Assembly: GCF_030247195.1 (NCBI RefSeq) | Contig: NC_080670.1 | Location: 157,740,580 to 157,804,579, forward strand | Direction of reading: 5' to 3' | Source of the DNA: Topomyia yanbarensis | Taxonomy: Eukaryota > Arthropoda > Insecta > Diptera > Culicidae | DNA: 64,000 nt | Part shown: positions 1 through 11,790 of the stretch, in pieces | Numbering within the stretch: position 1 is the first letter of the stretch | How the letters are laid out: each line of letters begins with the position of its first letter | Made by a program: the position numbers and the translations under genes | The notes under the pieces: generated by a model | What the model saw: the letters and a program-made list of their open reading frames with translations, nothing else | Database searches by the model: none | Told to the model about the DNA's origin: nothing

Positions 1-205
1 CGCGAAAACATTGAAAATGTCTACTCGAACTGTTCACCATGCTGTCAAACGGTACAATGAGCTTGACAGTTTAGAGGACCGTCCATGAAAAGACAGGAAA
101 ATAATCGTGAGAACCACTAGAAACAGAATAATGCTTCATCGAGATTCTAGAGGTTCGATCCGGTCCATCATCGTCAACAACTTCCCGAAGCAGTTGTGTA
201 AAAGT
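1..205 (+). pseudogene. Tc1/mariner-like transposase N-terminal fragment
   Basis: Read in the frame that passes through KRYNELDSLEDRP, the sequence resembles the second helix-turn-helix and linker of Tc1-type transposases, where a KRY...G(S)xxDRP(R)xGRP pattern is usual. A stop codon follows immediately after the DRP, and the frame then continues with a basic stretch and SRGSIRSI, as in the region before the catalytic domain. The fragment runs off the left edge. No DDE catalytic residues are in the window. I infer a decayed insertion; the match is short, so the family call is moderate. Confidence 0.45.
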
Positions 206-300
206 CAATAGAAGATATTTTGAGACTTTGGGGTAAATATTCAATATATTGTATTGCACCTATATTTCTCAAAAAGGTCTAGCGTTGTTTCAATTACAAG

Positions 301-601
301 CAGGGGCGGCGAAACACTTCACGCCCGAGTGGGTAGAAAGCATAGGGTGAGGGGTCCATTAGTAAGGATTTTTTCCCTTTTCGCAATGCACACGCTTACA
401 TTACATTCACATTAAATCACGTTCGTTTATGCAAATGGAATTGTGGTACATCGATGTTTTCAAATGTGTATAGTGCGAGATACATGCATTGCACATCTAA
501 ATTTTTTGAAATGGTTCAAAATTTCGAGTGGGTAATTACCCACTCGGTTATTTTCGAGTGGATAGTACTACCCATACTACCCACGCTTTTCGCCGGCCCT
601 G
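301..601. mobile_element. hAT-type MITE, copy 1
   Basis: The element starts CAGGGGCGGCGAAA and ends TTTCGCCGGCCCTG, an imperfect terminal inverted repeat. It is bounded on both sides by attacaag, an 8-bp target-site duplication (293-300 and 602-609). An 8-bp duplication and CAGGG ends are the hallmark of hAT transposons. A second copy of the same family lies at 55897-56168. This copy has about 30 bp of extra internal sequence formed by partial repetition of the CGAGTGG segment near its right end. It has no coding capacity. Confidence 0.85.
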
Positions 602-609
602 ATTACAAG

Positions 610-1080
610 CAACTACATATTAAGAAGACTGGAAACTCTGTTCAGAATCTGGAGACAGTAACAGCAAAACCTCCTCCGGGTAAAGGCGATACTTCTCACA
701 GTATTGTACGCACAGCTTCCTGCCTTCCTCCAACAGAAGCGCTGAACGGTTTGTTGCTTCTCATTTGTAAGAGGGAATGAAAGACATCAGTTTACTGCAT
801 TTGTATTAAAGTTATGGTTAAAGCATTAATCACTGTAGTGGCAGGCATGCATTGAATCTTTGTAGCTGTAATGACAAACCAGAGAATTTGGGTTCTGTTT
901 TATTTTCAGAATAGCAGACTATCACCATCAATTATTTTATTAGCCCGTCTGCTTTCTCATCATGTACAGACCATAAGTCAAAAATCATACCACGCAAACA
1001 AACAATACTACCGTTCCGCTATAGCGTGTACGTGTAAACTATAAAACAGCAAAGTCCTGTTGTCCCCAACTGCGAGTAAA
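610..1080. other. No gene seen
   Basis: I see no conserved coding frame and no repeat with recognisable ends. The sequence is unremarkable AT-rich DNA between the hAT MITE and the ORF1 relic. Confidence 0.5.
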
Positions 1081-1963
1081 ATGAGTGAACCACAAAGTAC
1101 GGGAGAACCCAATCGCGATTGACTTTTTGCAGATCCGTCTTAGACCTACAGTGCGTGAGGTAAAACAGTTGCTCTAGGTGAAAATTAAACTAGTGCTTAC
1201 AAAAGCGTCACACATACAACTACATCATACGAGACAAGTAGTACTAATAACATACAACTCCTAAGCCAACTTACAACACAACGGGAAATATGAAAACGAC
1301 AAGATCCCCGTGCATATGGACCTTGATCTTGCGGAAATTCGCCTACATGATTTTACACGGATGTTGTTGATTCATGTCGAAGTATACAGAAGTAGAATCT
1401 GCCACAAGCGACACTTGAAGAAATTTTTTCCCTGGCATTTTTAACAGTGTTCGGGTGGTGAAAATGCGGCTGAAGCCGCCTATACCGTCTTACTTGATTT
1501 TCGAGGACAGAACATATCAAGGTGTTAACTACATACAAAGAATCCTAAGCACATATTCTGGGCAGACGCACACGTGCCAATTCTGTAACCAAACGACACA
1601 CTACGGTCAGCCAAGAGCCAAAAACTTAAGAGAATTCATCTATTTCGACCAACACTGCGAAACAGTCTTCGACATCTACAGATGCACCGTAGACAGCCAG
1701 CCAAAAAAATAAATGCCGAACAAACAATATTCCACGGTATCCCCAAGCTAACAGTTAACATACCTAGGGAAGAAATAAATAAGAAAGAGGACGACTATAC
1801 GAAAATCACTCGAAAACAAAAGTGCACCAAAAAATAATAGCGAAAATCAAAGCTATTCTAGTGACGACATGGACGCAAACACGTACGAGGGAGAAGCCAG
1901 GCGGAATGATCATAAAGCGGCAGAGAGTAAAGCTGGCCATTTTTCACCACCAAGAAACAAGTA
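1081..1963 (+). pseudogene. Non-LTR ORF1 relic (RRM plus zinc knuckle), copy 1
   Basis: A degenerate copy of the ORF1 protein that recurs through this window. The start (MSEPQSTGEP) is followed by stops. KIPVHMDLDLAEIRLHDF marks the RRM-like core, VKMRLKPPIPSYLI follows, then a knuckle CQFCNQTTHYG whose last cysteine is lost. An acidic tail ends in SPPRNK and a stop. Several frame changes and stops make it non-functional. In the better copy at 14955-15792 the knuckle is CX2CX4HX4C. Such ORF1 proteins bind RNA in LINE ribonucleoprotein particles. No ORF2 (endonuclease/reverse transcriptase) follows, and the next 5 kb show none. Confidence 0.75.
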
Positions 1964-4900
1964 AATCGTTGCTTTTGTGCTATCTTATGACAAGCGGTAT
2001 TTTGCACATTTCGAGAAAAACGATTTTTAAAGTTTGAGATTGAATATCTAGAAACTTTTAAATGGTTTAAACGATTTAAAGAAGACAATTGATGCTTTTA
2101 TCTATTCTGTATTGATCTCTCAAATATTATTATCAAATATTGACTATGTTGCGAGTTCTTACTATAAATGTAAACAATAGTCGCACTCACACGTGTCATA
2201 GGTGTGTATTGATGACAAAATTTGTATGGCGTGTCATAATCGTGCATGGAAAATTTTCCATAAAAAAATCATCAATTATTAACTTTTATTCATATCTTTG
2301 GCTATTATCAATTTGATCTATAAACAATCGGTGAGATGCATTTTGAAGTAAATGAGTCAGGGAATTTAAAAAAAATAGTTACAGTTACAGTGTTGCCAAA
2401 TATTCTATATTTCCAGTTTAAAACTTAAATTGCATTTTTCTCACAATTCATACATTTTTGTTTTGAAAATGAAAATGCCACTGTGTTTCTCAGATAGTTT
2501 TACATATAAAAATATCTTATACATCAAGATAATTTGAGCCAATTCACAGACAGAGTCATTTGAAGCAAAAAATTAAAAATTTCTCAGCACGTTTCTCGCT
2601 ATATCTCAGTAACCAAGCAGAATGTCAAAGTTGTGTAAACGCCTTTTTGTAGAGATTTTTTAGACAAATAATGTGGCATATCTAACTCAGTTTACCCCAA
2701 AATGGCATTTGTCATAAAATAGCACAACAGCGACGAAATACCAAAGAGAATAAAAAGACGAATGGTGTGAAGCCAAAAATACATTATTGAGCAGACCAAT
2801 CGTGCAATGTAAATAAACATTATCCATGCCTGAGTTGGAGGAGATAAGTATTGTACATCCATCAAAAAAGAAATTTAATTTTTCATCAGAATTTAGTTCA
2901 ATCGTGATTGTAAGGTGCATTCTAGAGTAAAAACAAGCTTTAGAATTATTTCATCTCTTCGTTCAGAAATGCAAATCATTTGATAAACAAATCCAACGAT
3001 CGACATACGGTTTTTCAAAGTACAATAGGAGTCATTTAAAGTGCTGCCTATGAAAGCGGTTGCCAAAATTCTAGTGTTGAAATCATCGTAAAGGGAGTGT
3101 TGCCGTTTTGACTGATTTTCACTCTTCGCCTCTCTCCGGTTAATACAAAAAGCGGAAAACAGTGCGCCCAGAATAGACGGCTGCAATAATATTTGTTTGC
3201 TTTCTATTATCTTTCATGAATGATAATGGCCCTTGGCATCAAAACATTAATAAATAGACAACAAACTGTTTCATTAGGATGAGATTTATAAACGTAACCT
3301 GTAACTTCTTACTAAATTAATCTTGCCATGTTGACTGTTGTGTATGCACATATAGCTAAAGCTAAAGGACTATTAATAAATTACGTAACGCTTTTAGCTG
3401 GTTGTGGTATGACAACATGTGACATATGGGGGAAAGGGAAGGAAAGAAAATTTAATGAATTTGTTACGCACTAGTGGAGGGGACATAAAGACATTAGTGA
3501 CAATTTGTTACATTGAGGGAGGGGGGATTCGATGTTGAGCAGTTTTTGCGTTTCTCAATTGATGCTGCGCACTCACGTTGAAAACCGGACGTAGGCTTAT
3601 CAACCTTCAGCGACATTTTGTTCCAACAATGAGCTATTTGTACAGCATCCTTAGTCGTATTTCTAGTTTTCCTTACAGACACTATATAACAGACTAGCGG
3701 AGAGAAAAACAGTAGCAACCATGAATGTAAACTGGCATCACGGAAGCTCCCATAAGCTTTCATGGGCTTCCTCATGTACTTCCCCTCTTAAAACCCTCAT
3801 GCTCGTTTGGCTGCACTGTTTGACAGTCCGTTTGGCTGCAATTTTTGACACTTCGCTAGTCTGTGTATAGAGTGTCTGTAGTTTTCTTTATCTTATTGAC
3901 AATCACCTATTACGGCGGAATTGAGGGCTGTTGGGTGGGTGAATATACTTTTGAATGAATTCCACTTTATTGTCACCGTAGTACATCTCTGCTGTAAGGT
4001 CAGCTTACTAAATCTAGCCTTCACTTCTAGATCTTCACTTGGGCCTTCGATTTCTTTATTAGGGCAGTGTACGTGAACAATCCAAAGAACAGAAACAAAT
4101 CAAATTTTGCACAATTTCTCTTAAAAGCGCACTGCGTGTTTCGGTGCGGACAAGATAAGTCCATTGGAGACTCATATAAAAATGTTCTGCACTCACATGG
4201 AAAATCAAAAGACGCACATCATACGTACGTCGAAATTAGCTTCCAACAAATATTATGACCGAAGTTTTAAACTGTAAAAGATAAGTTCAAAGTGAAGTTC
4301 AACGTTGAAAAATTCGAAATTTACATCGAAATGTCTTATTTAATAAGCAATCTGAACCTGCGGAAAGCGAATCACACTTTTCATTACAACAGACATTTTA
4401 AATATTGAAATTAATATCTCTGAATGTCTCCAAATCTTTTGACATTTTTAGAGCATCACAATAGAAAGCTTGAAGGATTCTTAAAGGATGGTATAAAGCT
4501 GACTACACAGAACATCGCTGAACTACGTGCAAACGGAAGCTATTAGGCCATGATGATTGAAGGAAGAACTCAGAATGACCGAATTCGAGTTCCGAAAGGG
4601 TTAAGCATTTGCTAAAAGATTCTTCCACGAATCCATAAACAGTATCAATCAATTTAATATAATTTTTTTCTTTAATTTCAGAAACCTTCAACCAAAACCC
4701 ATGTAGCTCCCTGCAGTTACAAGATTCTTCTAGAAAAGCATCATGAAGAAATTTCTGCTCGCATTTATACGGAAATTACGGAGAGAATCACCGAAGAGGA
4801 GCGTTGTTTATTCGAAGCGAATTCGTCTATGTGACTTTTCAGGAATATTGCAGCGATTGCACCGCGTTGCGTATCTAAAAACGATGTTACTCTAAAAGAA

Positions 4901-6991
4901 ACTCTGGTAATCATTGTATCATCGACGTCGCTAACGCTCAGAGTTTGGATCACGACTGGAACAAGTTTGATACGTACTTTCCACTTTTTAACCGTTAATA
5001 TAAATTTCGTCCTACATTCCAAATTTCCAACTAAATCCAATTGTCTCCTGATGTTTTTTTCAACAACCATAGAAATCTACAAATTCTACATCTAAAACGT
5101 AAACTTGGCGAAATTCAAACAAAAAGAATCAATGGTACAGCGAATCTGACCGCCATGGCTAGCAGAAGTATAGCAGAGTTTCGACAGCCGTTTTAAAATT
5201 TTTGACAGCTGCCACAATCTTGATGCTGGCTGTCAGATGTTCTTCCAAGCTGACCACAGCTCACTCATATATCACGTACATATGAATGTCTCGGTGTATC
5301 TCTTTTCAATTTGAATGTAAGACAAAGAAGTTAAAAAGAAATATAAAGAGGCACCATTTAGAAATTAAAAATAAATATTGGATGGTGCAATTGGGTGATT
5401 CGAGTGTAGTAGGGTTCGTGACCCGTACTCTTCTTGTGAGTGACTTTGTGTTGCAGTTATGGTTGCGAACGGCCATATTCGAAACCTAACCCAGAGGAAA
5501 TAAATCGAAGGTTCGTTGAAACAAAGAAGGCCCATAGCAATCAAGACAAACCAGAACATATCAATCGTTTTCCCCGAAAATTTAGAAACCAAGACAGCCA
5601 GTTAAAACCAGAACATATCATGGAATACCAGGGTGTCTAGTCGCCCTAATGATAAGTAGCTGGAGAAGATCCTAGAAAATCCCTTACATCTGTGATTGTG
5701 TGACTTTCTTCAAACATGATGTTGAGACCATCGTTAACGTCATTGGTGAACGATATTGGGACATGTTTGAGGACTGGTTGTTTCCAATTGGCGTCATTCA
5801 AGAATATGAAAACCTTTAGTTTTCACAAGAGGGGGCAACAACTCTTACGCTAATTGAAACAATCTTTTTATTGAAGCAATGGTCGATAGACGAATCGTAT
5901 CATAAAAGGGTAATGTCCATTAGGATTTTTTATAGGGCGACTGGTGAGCTAGAGCTTAACATTGAACTTGTTATTCACGAAATTTCTCGAGTCGGCCTTT
6001 AAAAAGCGTCCAAAAAGATTATTTTCTGGTAACAAACTACGGAAAGTTTACATGACCAAGCAGCCATTTTTTATGTAAAACTCCAAAATTTGAAGACGTT
6101 GTTCGATCAGATATTTTTTCATGATAAACATGATGCAATGAAAACTAAATCAATTGGAAGAAAGATGTTCAGTGTTTGGATGATTTCCGAGACAGCTCAC
6201 GTTGAAGGTACATAGTCAAACTTTACTGATAAATAAAAAAATATTTTATGATAGTGTCAGACAAGACAGAAATCAATAAAATATTTCGTTGAAAATAAAT
6301 TGAAATAAATTTATATAGTTACGTTTAGAATATTGAGCTGTATGCAATAAAAGAATAATTTTATTCTTCATTCAATGATCCAATTGAAAAAAACAGTAAA
6401 AGCACCCTCTAGATATAACATTAAATCAAAATCATTGAATCACACCAAAACACTTTTTTATGTCAGAACGTTGCACTGGGGCACAAACGTTCCCCCATGC
6501 GTTTGATCGCAATTCTCGCAGGTAAAAATGCAAACAAAACAAATGAATAATATATCATTTTCTTTGTTTTTCAATTGAGAAAACAGCTGTGTGGGTGAAA
6601 GTACGGACTTTATTGAAACATTGGTAAATAAATTGTCTTGAGCAAAAAAAAGATGCGAGAAATCGCGGTTTTGACTTTTTTACAAAATTTTTAAAACTGC
6701 AAATTTTCAGCCGATTTGTAAAAACTCAAAAGATTTGAAAAGTTGAAAGAATGGTCTAATAACGGAATGAAATGGAATTTCGATATTTCTGAAAAATGCA
6801 ATTATTTGGACGAGTGAAAATCGAAAAATCGGGTATTGGAATATACCACGAAATGGGGCGGAAATCGAAATAATAAAAAAAAATCTGATAAGTAATACAT
6901 TGGTAACACGGAACGCTACTGTTACAATAGTTCCTGTGCACAGATTATACTTGCAAGCCATTATCTTTAAAAGCTATAAAAAATAGAAAAT
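1964..6991. other. Long stretch without a recognisable gene
   Basis: Open frames here are short and overlap on opposite strands, with no family signature that I recognise. The sequence is AT-rich and probably consists of old repeats; the segment around 3365-3560, with its TACGTAACGC and G-rich tracts, resembles decayed MITE sequence but has no clear ends. If the AMP deaminase exon at 8.5 kb is correct, this is downstream intron DNA of that gene. I found no further AMP deaminase exon. Confidence 0.5.
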
Positions 6992-7005
6992 AAAACAGTT
7001 AAATT

Positions 7006-7177
7006 AGGGGCGGGCATAGCGTAGTTGCTAAATCGATTGCCTTGTACGCAGCTCATCTGGGTTCGAGTCCAGACCCCGCACATAGGGTTAGAAATTTTTC
7101 ATAAGAGATTTTTCTAACCCGAAGAGGCGAATGACCTTAAGGTTAAAACCTCTATAATCGAAATAAAAAACAAAAAA
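7006..7177 (+). mobile_element. tRNA-derived SINE, copy A
   Basis: Begins with a tRNA-like head (GGGCGGGCATAGCGTAGTTG, an A-box region) followed by GGGTTCGAGTCC, a near-perfect B box. It then has a tRNA-unrelated body (CATAGGGTTAGAAATTTTTC) and an A-rich tail after AACCTCTATAATCG. It is flanked by a 14-bp target-site duplication, aaaacagttaaatt, at 6992-7005 and 7178-7191. A second copy of the same family sits at 19309-19474. RNA polymerase III transcription followed by LINE-dependent retroposition is the expected mode for this class. Confidence 0.88.
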
Positions 7178-7307
7178 AAAACAGTTAAATTCAACGTAAA
7201 TGAGAACGATTTTTTTTTTGCTTCAAAATTAAATTGAATTAATTTAATATTTAAACTAATATTGTCACGAGTCACATTTCCACTGACAGAACAAAACACT
7301 AACTGTA

Positions 7308-8426
7308 CACTGGGGTACATCCCAGCCAACTTTGTAATCCAAGCCAACTTTGACTCCTGCTTAGGGGAAAGTGAGGCAATATGAGCACCCTAAGGTCGAA
7401 GGCAAATATATCTGAAGCAAAACATACAAATAATCCCAAATTACCCTCTATTGGTAGAATAAAACATATTCTTCACATGCAGTTACTAAACATGCTGAAG
7501 AAAATTCAAAATCTTTGAAAATAATCGTTTTTTGTAATGATCGATTTTTGGCTTATTAAAAACCTTGTGGGGCAATATGATCATGTCGCAAAATATTATA
7601 TTTTATTACAAAATTTTAAATTTATTTCACTTATAATTATTAAGAATCATATTTTCGATTGATTTAGTGACATTTAGTTGCCTATGAAATTCATCTTATA
7701 GTTTTTTAACAGCATTTAGAATCAAATTTCCATTTTGTTTAAATCATATTTTTGCGAGTAATTTTCTGGGGAATTCATCGTTATTCATCGTTCGTAGTAG
7801 CTTCAGGTATAAAACATTTACATATGGATAATTTTTCGGAATTTAATACATAAACTCATATGAGATTTGTGTGCTGCTCATTTTGCCCCATGCCGTAAAG
7901 CTATTTCCGCAGATTTATTTTATGGAAACTACAAAATCTTGTTAAATTATTTTTATGTTTGGAATGCTTAGAAAGCCGTTAAATATTCCGAAGAGGTATG
8001 CATGTTTCAATTAGCGCACACATACGTCATGCGAATGCTTATTTCATATAGCTTGAATCTTAGAACATTTTCAGTTCTTTGGCATCCCGTCAGATTTTTG
8101 TATTTTTCGTGATTTAAGATTTGTTTTTTTGTCGCAATTGAAATATTACATCATCTAATAGTGATTGACGGAGCATTCGTGCAAACAAAAAAATCGAAAA
8201 TTGTACATAATTTTTTGGAAAACGGGGGTGCTCAACTTACCCCACATGGTGATATTGCCTCACTTTCCCCTACACGAAGACCAAAAGCAAACCAACTCTA
8301 CCACCATTTCCTACTCTTACTATGCACTCGAAATTGAATTATGGTTAGGGTCCCACGTCGGCAAATGTCGAATTCTCGTCTTCACAAGGCTCCAAAGATG
8401 GCGTGGGATGCATTTGTACCCCAGTG
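7308..8426. mobile_element. Outer MITE interrupted by another MITE
   Basis: Left end CACTGGGGTACATCCCA and right end TGGGATGCATTTGTACCCCAGTG are inverted copies of each other apart from a few inserted bases. Without the nested element at 7364-8270 it would be only about 210 bp. The left flank is TA and the right flank CA, compatible with a decayed TA duplication. It lies just downstream of the AMP deaminase exon on the minus strand. Confidence 0.6.
7364..8270. mobile_element. TA-flanked MITE nested in the outer MITE
   Basis: Starts GGGGAAAGTGAGGCAATAT and ends with its reverse complement, ATATTGCCTCACTTTCCCC, with TA on both sides. TA duplication points to the Tc1/mariner superfamily. The 907-bp body repeats parts of the terminal motif (GTGGGGCAATATGA, TTTTGCCCCATG) and encodes no transposase. 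The insertion splits the outer element, which dates it as the younger of the two. Confidence 0.75.
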
Positions 8427-8478
8427 CAACGTTCTAAGGTTAAATAATAACGTATAACAAGAAAGGATATGTACTTAC

Positions 8479-8671
8479 TTCGCATTTAACTGCCGTTGAA
8501 GCTGTAACTTTTTCTCGATCTGCTCGATGGGGAACTGTGGCACTTCGTATGGGGCAGAAATTTCGTTCGGTAAGCCTCCGGGGATATTCTCCTGCGACAT
8601 GCTGAGCGCTGCAGCACCAGCTCCACCTCCAATAGCATTGTGGATCCCTCCTGGCGATTCGTTGCATTGGG
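8479..8671 (-). CDS. AMPdeam: AMP deaminase, shared internal exon (N-terminal region)
   Basis: AMP deaminase converts AMP to IMP and ammonia in the cytosol and controls the adenylate pool. This exon reads AQCNESPGG..., then a Gly/Ala-rich spacer, then NEISAPYEVPQFPIEQIEKK and LQLQRQLNA. The APYEVPQFPIEQIE block matches the N-terminal APYEFPEESPIEQLE segment known from vertebrate AMPD2, ahead of the catalytic domain. The acceptor is CTATAG at 8672-8677 and the donor GTAAGT begins at 8478. It starts with two bases of a split codon (phase 1) and ends in phase 2. The zinc-binding catalytic exons are not in the window and would lie to the left. The codon-level openness and both splice sites are seen directly; the family assignment rests on recalled homologues. 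Confidence 0.78.
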
Positions 8672-8680
8672 CTATAGAAT

Positions 8681-10160
8681 AATCAACAGAAACAATAAAA
8701 CCATTTTAGTTTTATGGAATCGTTAGAACACGTTTAAAACAAGAAGTCAAAATATATCAACTACAAAGATCAACACGTCACCACCATCATCGCAATCACT
8801 CTCCGTCCTATTCGGTCTTTTGAACTTTTCCATCAGTTGCTGATCGATAAGGATCTGCAGTACCGATCGGGAGTCCTGTTTGTTGAAATTCATTCAGCCC
8901 AACTCTGGAGAACCCGGCTACAATTTCCAAAATTCTACACAACTGACTGCACCCACCGAGTGCTAAGCGGTTACTATTTCCACAGCAGCACCGGACGCAG
9001 TCCAGTTTTCTCTGATGAGCACATCGAAACACGAAATGGCATCCGATTACGGAGTGACTCGACCCGACCTTCACAATTATAAGTCAACGTCATCGCACGA
9101 CCAACAGGCAGAGGGAAAACGCTGCGGCGCCAGAAGCAATAGTTTTTCTTCGCTAGAATGTATAAAGCCGGTGGTATACTGTATAAAATATTTGAGAAAG
9201 AAATCGAATTTGACGAACGTGTCCAGCGAGTACTGGTAGCTTTAAGAAGTCTTTGCAAGTTACTGCACCAAGGCGCAGATCATAGATATAGGATAAACGT
9301 ATATTATCCGGTAAACAATTTTAATTTGTTTCCACAGACCTTTTTTGAATTTTATACGGTAAATAATTTGAAAATATTAAATCCCATTTTAAAATCCTAA
9401 GCAACAATGTAACAAATTTGAAGCAAATTGTAATAGGAATATTTCATTCCAGGAAAAAAAAATTCAAATTGATACACCGTTCCAGCGCCACGTTATCAGC
9501 TGTTTGTTTAGGCATTTTTAGACTTTCTCTTCGTTTGTTGTCTTACCGGCTGGAATCTATTGAGCTAGACAAAGAGCATAATAATAATTATACATTCCTA
9601 ATAAAGATGCACGATGAGAACAGCTTGACATGGAACCAGTTCTGTGTTTAGTGTAGATGTAGAACCAAACTGATATGTTTAACGTTTGGCAATTCCGAAA
9701 TGTTGGCCAGTGCTGTCAGGTATGTCTTACTAGCAACTCTAACCATTACGATTGTACATTTAATTTTTAGTATATCTACAAGAAGTTACTAAATGCATTA
9801 GTTGCCAACAGCAAACCATGAAGGGTTGATCATTTGAATCCGAGAATTTTCGTCATTAAAAACGCTCGCCACGTCAGAGATTCTTTTGATACAGCAGGGT
9901 GTCGTAAAAGGGACGGCGGTGCGCTGTTCGTGGATGACATTTTTAGTCCCAGCCGTTCAGTCTTCTGTACGGAGATACACCTAGGCAAATCAGTGTGGTC
10001 ATTTTTGAACAGTTCATAGATTTTCAGTTCAGCACACAATAATCGGAAAAATACTTCACTATTGACAGAAACTGAAAGTAAGAAGAACTTAACTAATGGT
10101 CGTTCTGCAAAGTGTTCAGGGCATTCTGGATGGCAGCTAGTTATACGAAAGCAGGATGAT
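8681..10160. other. AMP deaminase intron DNA, nothing recognised
   Basis: Several overlapping short frames occur between 8800 and 9650 on both strands, but none carries a motif I recognise and they contradict one another. I see no terminal repeats with duplications. Confidence 0.45.
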
Positions 10161-10178
10161 ACTGAAACCATTGGGACT

Positions 10179-11070
10179 TTTTTATAATTCTTTTATTTGA
10201 TACGGCTCATAGCGGTAGCTTAACGGAGCCGTGGATCTTTTACATGTTTACAAATGTAAAAATAAAAATATAAACAAATATTATTATAATATTGGATCTC
10301 GTGCGCGCAACTTTTTATTGCGAGCGGAGAGCTTCTTTCGCGGGGTTTGCTGGCAATCTGCAATCTGCATGGGGGTCATTTAATTCTTTTTTGTTTTTCA
10401 CGTCCAGGTATCCGCGATCAGATGGTTTTCTCTGTAGTTTGTTTAATTATAATTCCGTGAGTTTTGAGTTTTTTTGTCAAGTAGGAGGGTACGGGCCTTT
10501 CGACCCGCATCCTCACTACAAAAACGCCGTTAGGAGTACCCGGGAAGAAGTTTCTCCAAGTATCAGGTGTAACGGATTCTACTTCTCCGTAGTGTGACAT
10601 GCATTTTGCAATTGCCTCAGGAGAGATACGATGTGATAGGTCATATAGCTTTACATCTATATAATCATTTTCAATATAAACGGGAATTTTAATTCCAACG
10701 TTGTCATTCTCAACCACGTCTTTTAAGTTGTTCTGCAAAACGAAACGCTCAGCTTGTGCTAACGTGTTGAATGCTATTAACACTGCACTGCGAAGATGAT
10801 GATACTGAAGGTACAACACTTCCGTAAGTCTAAGTTGCATTTTTACCTTCAAAAGGTATTCCACTTCACAAAAACTCGGGCGCGTTGAACAAAATTTCAA
10901 GTCAACGACCGCGGCGTTGGGTCGGAGTAGAGCTTTTTCGTCAACTTTACTCATGGTAACAAGAATAATCCGATGCTTCCTTTGTTCTCGAGACAACGTA
11001 CACTAGATCGAGAGGCCTGTTGTTTACTTGGCTCGATTGTAGGTCTTACAGCGGCTGAGGTAGAAAGTAG
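10179..11070 (-). mobile_element. ORF1-only non-LTR retroelement with 18-bp target-site duplication
   Basis: The 892-bp unit is bounded by ACTGWAACCATTGGGACT (10161-10178 and 11071-11088, one mismatch), so its two ends are those of a single insertion. On the minus strand it contains a roughly 115-bp leader, the ORF1 frame, a short unrelated-looking remnant of the ORF1 C-terminus, and a 3' end with a hairpin (10202-10232) followed by TCAAATAAAAG. No endonuclease or reverse transcriptase is present and there is no room for one. It is therefore non-autonomous and must have been copied by enzymes supplied in trans. Confidence 0.82.
10418..10954 (-). CDS. ORF1 RRM-like protein of the ORF1-only retroelement, C-terminally truncated
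   Basis: The longest open ORF1 copy in the window, 178 residues from MSKVDEKALLRPNA (an upstream ATG would add 14). QLRLTEVLYLQYHHLRSAVL and the following helix-strand pattern to IKIPVYIEND, then VKLYDLSHRISPEAIAKCMS and HYGEVESVTPDTWRNFFPGT, look like two consecutive RRM-type folds. The second has the usual hydrophobic RNP-like strand VDVxxYDL. RPVPSYLTKK and IIIKQTTE follow, as in the copy at 15 kb, but the frame stops before the zinc knuckle. Expected role: single-strand RNA binding and packaging of the transcript. The loss of the knuckle suggests that this protein is not fully functional. Confidence 0.65.
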   Translation of the reverse strand: MSKVDEKALLRPNAAVVDLKFCSTRPSFCEVEYLLKVKMQLRLTEVLYLQYHHLRSAVLIAFNTLAQAERFVLQNNLKDVVENDNVGIKIPVYIENDYIDVKLYDLSHRISPEAIAKCMSHYGEVESVTPDTWRNFFPGTPNGVFVVRMRVERPVPSYLTKKLKTHGIIIKQTTEKTI

Positions 11071-11088
11071 ACTGTAACCATTGGGACT

Positions 11089-11546
11089 CTTCGATACGTA
11101 ACAAGTCCATGGAAAATATATTCTCGCAGGCAACGTATTCGTATTTATTTATTCGCAACCATTTTTTGAATCTTCGAACAAACAGAGGTAATCCCAAATT
11201 TCATAAGTCTCCTCGTGCCTCGATGTATCGAAGAACAAAGGGGAGTAAGAAGTATCTCGAAAATTGATGGGAGTAAATGGTGCAGGATCAGCCGATACGA
11301 ATTGTGGTAGGAAGCTGATGTTTCTGATTTATGGATAGCAATCATTACTACTTATCTCCAGTCTAGTGGAACAATGTTTTATTCCATGTTTTTGAATGGT
11401 AAAGTTGGGAATGATTCGCTCGTCGATGAGACTCTGTCTTCGCAGGAGATAGAAATGCTTGCTGGTAGCGATGGTCAGCCCGAACAGTCAGTGAGTAAGA
11501 GTCGCGTGGTGCATTTGAATATAACAGTAGCACACAAGCTTGAAGC
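11089..11546. other. No gene seen
   Basis: Short overlapping frames only. This stretch separates the ORF1-only element from the left end of the Harbinger element. Confidence 0.5.
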
Positions 11547-11790
11547 ATTGGGTCGTATGAATAAAAACTAGCATGTGCTCAAATAGTAGTAAATGCTCGA
11601 AAGCAAAGTAAAGTCTTAAAATTAAAGTAAACGGTGCGTCGGTATGAATAAAAACGATCAAAGCATGCGCTATATTCGAAAAAGTAAAAGCTAGCGTTTA
11701 CTTCAATTCAAGCTGTAAAGCATTCCCAATTCGTTGTGTTCGTGGTCGTCGTGAGGATTTTCTTGTATATTTCCGGGTAAAAAAACAAAA

